The notes below the pieces were generated by a model. That model was not told the origin of the DNA and ran no database searches. It was given only the letters and a program-made list of their open reading frames with translations. Made by a program: the position numbers and the translations under genes. Below are positions 6,482 to 10,511 of a stretch of DNA of 10,511 bases, in pieces. This DNA is from Thermoplasmata archaeon (GTDB lineage: Archaea; Thermoplasmatota; Thermoplasmata; Thermoplasmatales; Thermoplasmataceae). Within the stretch, counting starts at the first letter, position 1. Each line of letters opens with the position of its first letter. Location: positions 1 through 10,511 of the forward strand of contig JAJZKX010000038.1 of the NCBI GenBank assembly GCA_021850745.1. Direction: 5' to 3'.

Positions 6482-7614
6482 TCCCTCACTCCGGGAAGAC
6501 CCAGAGTTTTTTCCGCTATACTTACAAGTGCAAGCTGTTCAGAGATCGGGCCCATTCTGTAGTATCGTATGTCACGGTACAGTTTCTCCACCATTCCCGA
6601 CAGGTAGCCGCTTGCACCAAGAGTCTGCAACGAAGCGTCAATCGCTGAGGAAGAAGCTTTGACGGAGTGATAATAAACACCCATGGGAAGATCGCGATTA
6701 CTTCCTATCTCACCGCTATCAACCATTCTAGCACCGTGCTCAAGATAAGTCTCGGAAGCTGAAAGTTCCACATATGCTTTTGAGAGAGGAAACTGGATTC
6801 CCTGGTTTGTCCCTATCTCTCTGCCGAAAACGACTCTTTTTCTGGCATAAGCCAATGCTCTCGATAAAGCCATGTTACCCATGCCAATGAACATTGCACT
6901 CAGCGCAAGTCTGTCAGCGGCAAAAGTCTTGGATAATATTGACCAGCCCCTGTCAGGCTCCCCCAGAATTGATTCTCTGTCTATTCTTATCCTGTCAAAC
7001 GAAATAGAATAAAGGGGAAGAAAGTTCAGCCCCATTTTCTTAAGTTCTTTGAATTTTATCCTATCTGGCTGCTTGCGTGTTATGACAAAAACGGTAAGGC
7101 CATGGCTCTTTTTCTCCACTGAGTCTGAAGTCCTGGCTGCTACCATCAGATAATCAGCATTTTTGCCATTTGTGACACAATACTTTTCACCGCTTATTTC
7201 GTAGTCTCCATTCTCAGCCAGTGTTGCTCTGGTTTTTATGCTGAGGGCGTCAGCGCCTGATTGTTCTTCGGCCAGTGCAAGATTCACTTTAGATTTACCA
7301 GTCATTACTTCAGGCAGGAAAGACCTCAGCCTCTGAGTTCCATAGTCGTCGAATAACTTTGCAGAAAGATTCTGTGCAACAAAATAATAAGCCAAAGTGC
7401 CCACTTTTGAGCTCATATCCAGAATGCTCTTAACAAACTCTGTGAAGCTGATGTCCGAACCTCCGTTTTTCTTTGACACCAGAAGGCCAAATTTGTTCTG
7501 CTCTCCGAGAGATCGCCAGAATTTTTCAGGAAATTCCCCCTTTTCAGAGACATCTGTATAATAGTTCTCGTCATATTCTGATGTGAATTCTTCTACCCAA
7601 TTTTTTTCAAACAT
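6478..7614 (-). CDS. Divergent acyl-CoA dehydrogenase-like flavoprotein
   Basis: A 378-residue member of the acyl-CoA dehydrogenase superfamily and a distant paralogue of the 1844-2986 product: both end in R-[VM]-G-P-x-x-EQ, with TLGLP close to the C-terminus. The fold is complete, with an FAD stretch RVVFGREIGTNQGIQFPL (260-277), but signature residues have drifted. LAEEQSGAD (114-122) replaces the usual TE-x-x-xGSD, YCVTNG (145-150) lacks the usual Trp, and SLQTLGASGY (328-337) replaces QxxGGxGY. The medium-chain catalytic Glu position is Pro355. The isovaleryl-type Glu position, Glu238 in the paralogue, is Asp234 (AADRL). It may use Asp as base, act on an unusual thioester, or have lost dehydrogenation. 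AAGGAT (7630-7625) lies 10 bases before the ATG. Its stop overlaps the GTG of the cyclodeaminase-family gene, so the two products are probably made together. Confidence 0.85.
   Translation of the reverse strand: MFEKNWVEEFTSEYDENYYTDVSEKGEFPEKFWRSLGEQNKFGLLVSKKNGGSDISFTEFVKSILDMSSKVGTLAYYFVAQNLSAKLFDDYGTQRLRSFLPEVMTGKSKVNLALAEEQSGADALSIKTRATLAENGDYEISGEKYCVTNGKNADYLMVAARTSDSVEKKSHGLTVFVITRKQPDRIKFKELKKMGLNFLPLYSISFDRIRIDRESILGEPDRGWSILSKTFAADRLALSAMFIGMGNMALSRALAYARKRVVFGREIGTNQGIQFPLSKAYVELSASETYLEHGARMVDSGEIGSNRDLPMGVYYHSVKASSSAIDASLQTLGASGYLSGMVEKLYRDIRYYRMGPISEQLALVSIAEKTLGLPGVRE
6489..6492 (-). promoter_or_regulatory. Ribosome binding site fixing the GTG start of the cyclodeaminase-family gene
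   Basis: GGAG lies within the last codons of the upstream dehydrogenase-like gene, 7 bases before GTG 6481-6479. It supports the long GTG start over Met19. Confidence 0.55.
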
Positions 7615-7724
7615 AATCTAAGCCATCCTTTTTCCCGCCCATAGTAGTTAACCAAACACTCCATTCATCCTCTTCATAAACCCACATCAAATATGTATCA
7701 GAAAGATGAGGCAATTAATGCATC

Positions 7725-7758
7725 TGCAGAAAAGCAAGATTCAACCAACTCTTCTGCA
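7725..7758. repeat. Inverted repeat between the hydratase and dehydrogenase-like genes
   Basis: TGCAGAA (7725-7731) is matched by TTCTGCA (7752-7758), with two further pairs beyond one mismatch. It lies in the 175-base gap 7615-7789, which holds no gene. Possible roles are an operator for the dehydrogenase-like gene or a hairpin at the hydratase 3' end. Candidate promoter boxes for the downstream gene in this gap, such as the minus-strand TTTATG near 7675-7680, are weak. Confidence 0.3.
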
Positions 7759-7768
7759 TAACATCAAT

Positions 7769-7790
7769 AGAAACGCAATTCTTTGTTTCT
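7769..7790 (-). terminator. Small hairpin at the hydratase stop codon
   Basis: AGAAAC (7769-7774) and GTTTCT (7785-7790) form a 6-bp stem with a 10-base loop, starting at the last base of the TGA stop (7792-7790). There is no T-run after it, so termination is only a possibility. Confidence 0.2.
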
Positions 7791-8560
7791 CATCTTCCCT
7801 TATAGTTTGCCTTACGCTTTTCCAGGAAGGCTTTCACTCCCTCTTTGAGGTCTTCCGTATAGAACAGGGATGAATTTTCTTTCAGTTGATATTCCATGCC
7901 TTCATCTATGCTCATCTCAGAGCCGTTGTTTACCACGGCCTTGATAGCTCCCACAGCCATTGGTGCCTTCTCTGCAAGAGCAAAGCTTATTTCTTCTACC
8001 TTTTTCATTAGCTCTTCCGGACTTTCTACCCGGTTGACAAGGCCGAGTGACAGCGCAACATCAGCAGTCATCCATTCACCCAGCAATGCAATCTCCTTGG
8101 CCTTAAGTTTTCCAACAGCTCTTGGCAATCTGACAAGTATTCCCGCACCAGGACTGATTGCAACATTCACTTCAGGCAAACCGAATTTTGCCTTGTTTGA
8201 TGCTACAACAATATCTGCTGCCTGAATAATCTCCAGATTGCAGTGACCGTTTACAGCAGCTATTATTGGCTTCCTTACGTGCTCCATCAGCCTGAATAGG
8301 TCTATAACTTTCCTGTTGAACCTTTCTATTCCCTTTGCATCGAAAGCAAGAAATTCCTGCAGATCGCCTCCGACCGAGAAGGCTCTCCCCTTACCTGTAA
8401 TAATTATGACCTTTGTGTTGTCATCATATTTAGAATCGTTAAGAAAATTGGTTAATTCGTCAACCAGTGCTTCATTCCAAGAATTCAGGCTGTCCGGTCT
8501 GTTAAAATATACTGTGGCAACAGCATTGTTTCTGGCAACCTCTATATTTCGATAATCCAT
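7790..8560 (-). CDS. Enoyl-CoA hydratase/isomerase (crotonase) family protein with shortened oxyanion loop
   Basis: A 256-residue protein of normal crotonase length. Members bind acyl-CoA and hydrate, isomerise or cleave it through an oxyanion hole made by two backbone NH groups. Seen here are the first oxyanion region GRAFSVGGDL (58-67), the KPIIAAVNG core (97-105), GLPEVNVAISPGAG (127-140) and the C-terminal trimerisation helices. Both usual hydratase acids have counterparts, Glu110 and Glu130. However, the loop between NG and Glu110, normally about seven residues with a Gly-Gly-Gly turn, is only HCNL (106-109): three residues are gone, including the glycine that supplies the second oxyanion NH. 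The reading frame is intact, so this is not a frameshift. Hydratase activity is therefore uncertain and another crotonase reaction is possible. GAGG (8571-8568) lies 7 bases before the ATG. Transcribed divergently from the acyl-CoA synthetase genes. Confidence 0.88.
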   Translation of the reverse strand: MDYRNIEVARNNAVATVYFNRPDSLNSWNEALVDELTNFLNDSKYDDNTKVIIITGKGRAFSVGGDLQEFLAFDAKGIERFNRKVIDLFRLMEHVRKPIIAAVNGHCNLEIIQAADIVVASNKAKFGLPEVNVAISPGAGILVRLPRAVGKLKAKEIALLGEWMTADVALSLGLVNRVESPEELMKKVEEISFALAEKAPMAVGAIKAVVNNGSEMSIDEGMEYQLKENSSLFYTEDLKEGVKAFLEKRKANYKGR

Positions 8561-8591
8561 AAAATATCCTCTTTTTCTTGTACATAGTTGA

Positions 8592-8602
8592 AGTATTAAG
8601 TT
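8592..8602 (-). promoter_or_regulatory. Putative box A of the hydratase-family gene
   Basis: The minus strand reads AACTTAATACT, about 25 bases before a transcript start near 8573. This would give a short leader carrying the ribosome binding site. It is a weaker TATA match than the divergent box at 8692-8701. Confidence 0.35.
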
Positions 8603-8643
8603 TTGTTGTAATCAATTTTGAAATAGGTCATGTATTCTCTGTT

Positions 8644-8696
8644 ATGTTCTCGCCATAAATCATGCAGTTTCCCACAGTGTTGCAATGAGAGAACAT
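8644..8696. repeat. Interrupted inverted repeat overlapping the acyl-CoA synthetase promoter
   Basis: ATGTTCTC (8644-8651) is matched by its exact complement GAGAACAT (8689-8696). TTCTCT at 8635-8640 is a further copy of the left half, complementary to AGAGAA at 8688-8693. The right half overlaps the box A of the synthetase gene, where a bound protein would block TBP. It is a candidate operator in the 163-base divergent promoter region 8561-8723, which contains no gene. Confidence 0.35.
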
Positions 8697-8701
8697 TTAT
8701 A
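8692..8701 (+). promoter_or_regulatory. Box A promoter of the acyl-CoA synthetase operon (leaderless)
   Basis: AACATTTATA is centred about 26 bases before the ATG at 8724, so transcription should begin at or next to the start codon. No usable Shine-Dalgarno precedes the ATG: the nearest match, AGGTGAT at 8701-8707, is 16 bases away and lies within the promoter. Confidence 0.6.
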
Positions 8702-8723
8702 GGTGATTTGCCGTTGATATTTT

Positions 8724-10115
8724 ATGCTTGATAATCTCTTTTACCCGAAGACTGTTGCCATAATTGGAGCGTCTCAGGATCCTTCGAAAATAGGGAATGC
8801 AGTCTTGAGAAACATGATAGATTCGGGCTATGCTGGAAAAATTATTCCGATAAATCCCTCAAGTCCTGAAGTAATGGGCCTAAAATGTCATCCTTCCATG
8901 GATGATCTTGAGTCCGCGCCTGATCTCGCAGTCATAGCTCTTCCTGCCAATCGTGTCTATGAAGCTCTGAGCACATGTGTCAAAAAGGGAGTTAATTTTG
9001 TGATTGTAATTGCCGGTGGTTTTTCTGAGCTTGGAAAGGAAGGTAAAGAAAGGGAGCAGCAGATGAAGCGCCTCATAACAAATACATCTACAAGAATAAT
9101 TGGTCCAAACACTCTCGGAGTGTATTTCCCCCATTCAGGGGTGAATACATCGCTCACTTCCAGAGGAATGATATCATTCCTTCCGAAAGGAAATATCGCA
9201 TTCGTGTCTCAGAGTGGGGCTCTTGGGCTTCTCACCATGGACGCGGTGTCTGAATATAATGTTGGAATTTCAGCTTTCCTCAATCTTGGAAATAGAATAG
9301 ATTTGAACGAGGTAGAGCTTCTTGACTATTTTGCTTCTGATAAGAACACCAAAAGCATCGTAGTGTATTTGGAGAGCGTACCGAAAGGCAGAGAGTTTTT
9401 CGACAAGGTAAAACTGGTAAGCCAGGAAAAGCCAGTCATTATCCTGAAATCCGGAAGAACTCAGGAATCCGCAGTAGCAGCATCTCTACACACTGGGGCA
9501 ATGGCATCAAATGATGCAATTGTTGACGGTGCAATTTCCCAATCGGGTGCGGTAAGGGCTTTTGATGAAATTGAGATGATAGACTATGGCAGAGTCCTGG
9601 CATATTCCGGCAAGCTAAGAGGTGACAGAATTGCCATACTTACAACTGCGGGAGGAGTGGGAGTTATAACTGCAGATTATGTCTCTTCCAGCGTTAATGG
9701 GGTAGGACTGAAAATGGCGAAGCTTTCAGACGGGACCAAATCGAAGATTAAAGAAGTCATAGTCCCCTTTGCATCAGCGAATAACCCGATAGATCTGACC
9801 GCAGATGGTAGTATAGCTGACTTTGACAGGGTTATAGGTATTCTTGAAAATGATGAAAATGTTGATGGAATCATAGTATATCCATTGCCCCAAACTCCAA
9901 GAATGGGTGTAGGGGTTGTGGATGTTATAGACAAGTACAAGAACGAAAAGAAACCAATTGTTGTAGGCGTTCTCGGATCCCAGATTGCCAAGGATTTGAT
10001 AGTTGAATTCGAGAAGAGAAAAATTCCTGCCTATCCATCAGTGCATAGAACGGTGAAAGCTGTCAAAGCTTTGCGTGTTTACAGCGCATATATTGAAAGG
10101 AGGGGAAGTCAGTGA
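8724..10115 (+). CDS. ADP-forming acyl-CoA synthetase, alpha subunit
   Basis: A 463-residue alpha subunit of the NDP-forming acyl-CoA synthetase family, the normal size where alpha and beta are separate. With the beta subunit it converts acyl-CoA + ADP + Pi to acid + ATP + CoA in the cytoplasm, the main archaeal way to harvest thioester energy. Domains in order are a CoA-binding Rossmann domain with VAIIGASQDPSKIG (11-24), PINPSS (42-47) and IGPNTLG (126-132), then two succinyl-CoA-ligase-like domains with FVSQSGA (160-166) and SLHTGA (254-259). His256 is the expected phosphohistidine. Substrate (acetyl, branched-chain or aryl acyl-CoA) cannot be told from sequence. Transcription appears leaderless from the box at 8692-8701. 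The stop TGA overlaps the GTG start of the beta subunit. Confidence 0.94.
   Translation: MLDNLFYPKTVAIIGASQDPSKIGNAVLRNMIDSGYAGKIIPINPSSPEVMGLKCHPSMDDLESAPDLAVIALPANRVYEALSTCVKKGVNFVIVIAGGFSELGKEGKEREQQMKRLITNTSTRIIGPNTLGVYFPHSGVNTSLTSRGMISFLPKGNIAFVSQSGALGLLTMDAVSEYNVGISAFLNLGNRIDLNEVELLDYFASDKNTKSIVVYLESVPKGREFFDKVKLVSQEKPVIILKSGRTQESAVAASLHTGAMASNDAIVDGAISQSGAVRAFDEIEMIDYGRVLAYSGKLRGDRIAILTTAGGVGVITADYVSSSVNGVGLKMAKLSDGTKSKIKEVIVPFASANNPIDLTADGSIADFDRVIGILENDENVDGIIVYPLPQTPRMGVGVVDVIDKYKNEKKPIVVGVLGSQIAKDLIVEFEKRKIPAYPSVHRTVKAVKALRVYSAYIERRGSQ
9164..9181. repeat. Perfect 18-base palindrome inside the synthetase alpha gene
   Basis: AGGAATGATATCATTCCT is its own reverse complement and lies in codons for a Gly-Met-Ile-Ser-Phe-Leu stretch. 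No function is evident. Confidence 0.6.
10099..10103 (+). promoter_or_regulatory. Ribosome binding site for the synthetase beta subunit
   Basis: GGAGG, within AAAGGAGGGG near the end of the alpha gene, is 8 bases before GTG 10112-10114 and decides that start. Confidence 0.75.
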
Positions 10116-10511
10116 ATGCTGATGAAGCCCGCAAGATAATAGAAAGAGGAAGCGTGGATGAACGTACCCTGAAGGATATCCTCGCTCTTTATGGAATTTC
10201 TATTCCAAAAGGTGTGACGGTAAAGAATATTCCAGACAGCCTGGATCTGCACTATCCCGTGGTTCTGAAAGTGTCGGACCATGAAATTCTGCACAAGACG
10301 GAAGTTGGTGGTGTCAGAACAGGAATCAGGGATTATAACCAACTGAGAACAGAGTTTGAGGAAATGTCCGGGAAATTTCCCGGCAAGAATTTCTTGATAG
10401 AGGAAATGATCAGCTCAGGCGTTGAAGTAATAATTGGCGTGATTGACGATGATAGCTTTGGCCAGGTAATTATGCTTGGGATGGGCGGAATATACACCGA
10501 ACTTTACCAAG
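10112..10511 (+). CDS. ADP-forming acyl-CoA synthetase, beta subunit (partial, cut by right edge)
   Basis: The N-terminal 133 residues of the ATP-grasp beta subunit, open to the window edge. The start is GTG, overlapping the alpha stop by 4 bases (GTGA), with a strong GGAGG 8 bases upstream. The product begins MNADEARKIIERG, an expected helical start for this subunit. PVVLKVSDHEILHKTEVGGV, at about residues 49-68, matches the family's K-x-x-S-x-x-x-x-HK-x-[DE]-VGGV nucleotide-binding stretch. GVEVIIGVIDDDSFGQVIMLGMGG, about 105-128, matches the conserved E-x-x-x-G-x-x-x-D-x-x-FG-x-V region. Together with the alpha subunit this forms a complete two-subunit enzyme, assuming the gene continues normally. 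The full-length family is about 230 residues, so roughly 40% is missing. The gene is translationally coupled to alpha, which fits a fixed-ratio complex. Confidence 0.92.
   Translation, partial: MNADEARKIIERGSVDERTLKDILALYGISIPKGVTVKNIPDSLDLHYPVVLKVSDHEILHKTEVGGVRTGIRDYNQLRTEFEEMSGKFPGKNFLIEEMISSGVEVIIGVIDDDSFGQVIMLGMGGIYTELYQ
10368..10383. repeat. Perfect 16-base palindrome inside the synthetase beta gene
   Basis: CCGGGAAATTTCCCGG is its own reverse complement, within codons for Ser-Gly-Lys-Phe-Pro-Gly. No function is evident. Confidence 0.6.

Noticed and set aside
7790..8560. Frameshift explaining the missing loop in the crotonase-family gene
   Set aside because: The reading frame and conserved residues are intact on both sides and exactly three residues are missing, so it is an in-frame change rather than a broken gene.
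1..10511. Insertion sequence, prophage, toxin-antitoxin or defence system
   Set aside because: No transposase, integrase, terminal repeats, phage or defence-type proteins were seen. All confident genes are metabolic or transport genes.

Overview
The window looks archaeal, most like an acidophilic euryarchaeon of the Thermoplasmatales type, although the taxonomy is an inference. The evidence is: a two-subunit ADP-forming acyl-CoA synthetase, which is typical of archaea; TATA-like box A elements about 25 bases before expected transcript starts; a mix of Shine-Dalgarno-led and apparently leaderless genes; AGA/AGG-rich arginine codon use; and T-rich tracts instead of strong hairpin terminators. 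No rRNA, tRNA, CRISPR array or recognisable transposase was seen.

Layout. Bases 1-338 hold an ambiguous coding fragment at the left edge (best read on the minus strand) and a regulatory stretch. A 12-helix major facilitator transporter follows on the plus strand (339-1703). It converges on a long minus-strand block read right to left: enoyl-CoA hydratase/isomerase-family protein (8560-7790), then a divergent acyl-CoA dehydrogenase-like protein (7614-6478) overlapping an ornithine cyclodeaminase/mu-crystallin-family protein (6481-5504), then a molybdenum hydroxylase large subunit (5360-3006) followed after 19 bases by a second acyl-CoA dehydrogenase (2986-1844). On the far right, diverging from the hydratase, lie the alpha (8724-10115) and beta (10112 onward, cut by the window edge) subunits of an ADP-forming acyl-CoA synthetase.

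Function. This is a catabolic cluster for a CoA-activated organic acid, amino-acid derivative or ring compound. The transporter would import the substrate, the molybdenum enzyme would hydroxylate it or a derived intermediate, two flavin dehydrogenases and a crotonase-fold enzyme would act on acyl-CoA thioesters, and the synthetase would conserve thioester energy as ATP. Not present here are the FeS and FAD subunits of the molybdenum enzyme, 3-hydroxyacyl-CoA dehydrogenase, thiolase and any local regulator.

The most interesting point is that several enzymes depart from textbook active sites. Both dehydrogenases have Pro where medium-chain acyl-CoA dehydrogenase has its catalytic Glu. One carries Glu at the alternative isovaleryl-CoA-dehydrogenase position, while the other has Asp there. 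The crotonase-family protein lacks three residues in the glycine-rich oxyanion-hole loop. The cyclodeaminase-family protein lacks the Asp of the usual GxD motif. Together they suggest a pathway with non-standard chemistry, or partly repurposed enzymes, rather than ordinary beta-oxidation. No wholly new system can be proven from the sequence alone.
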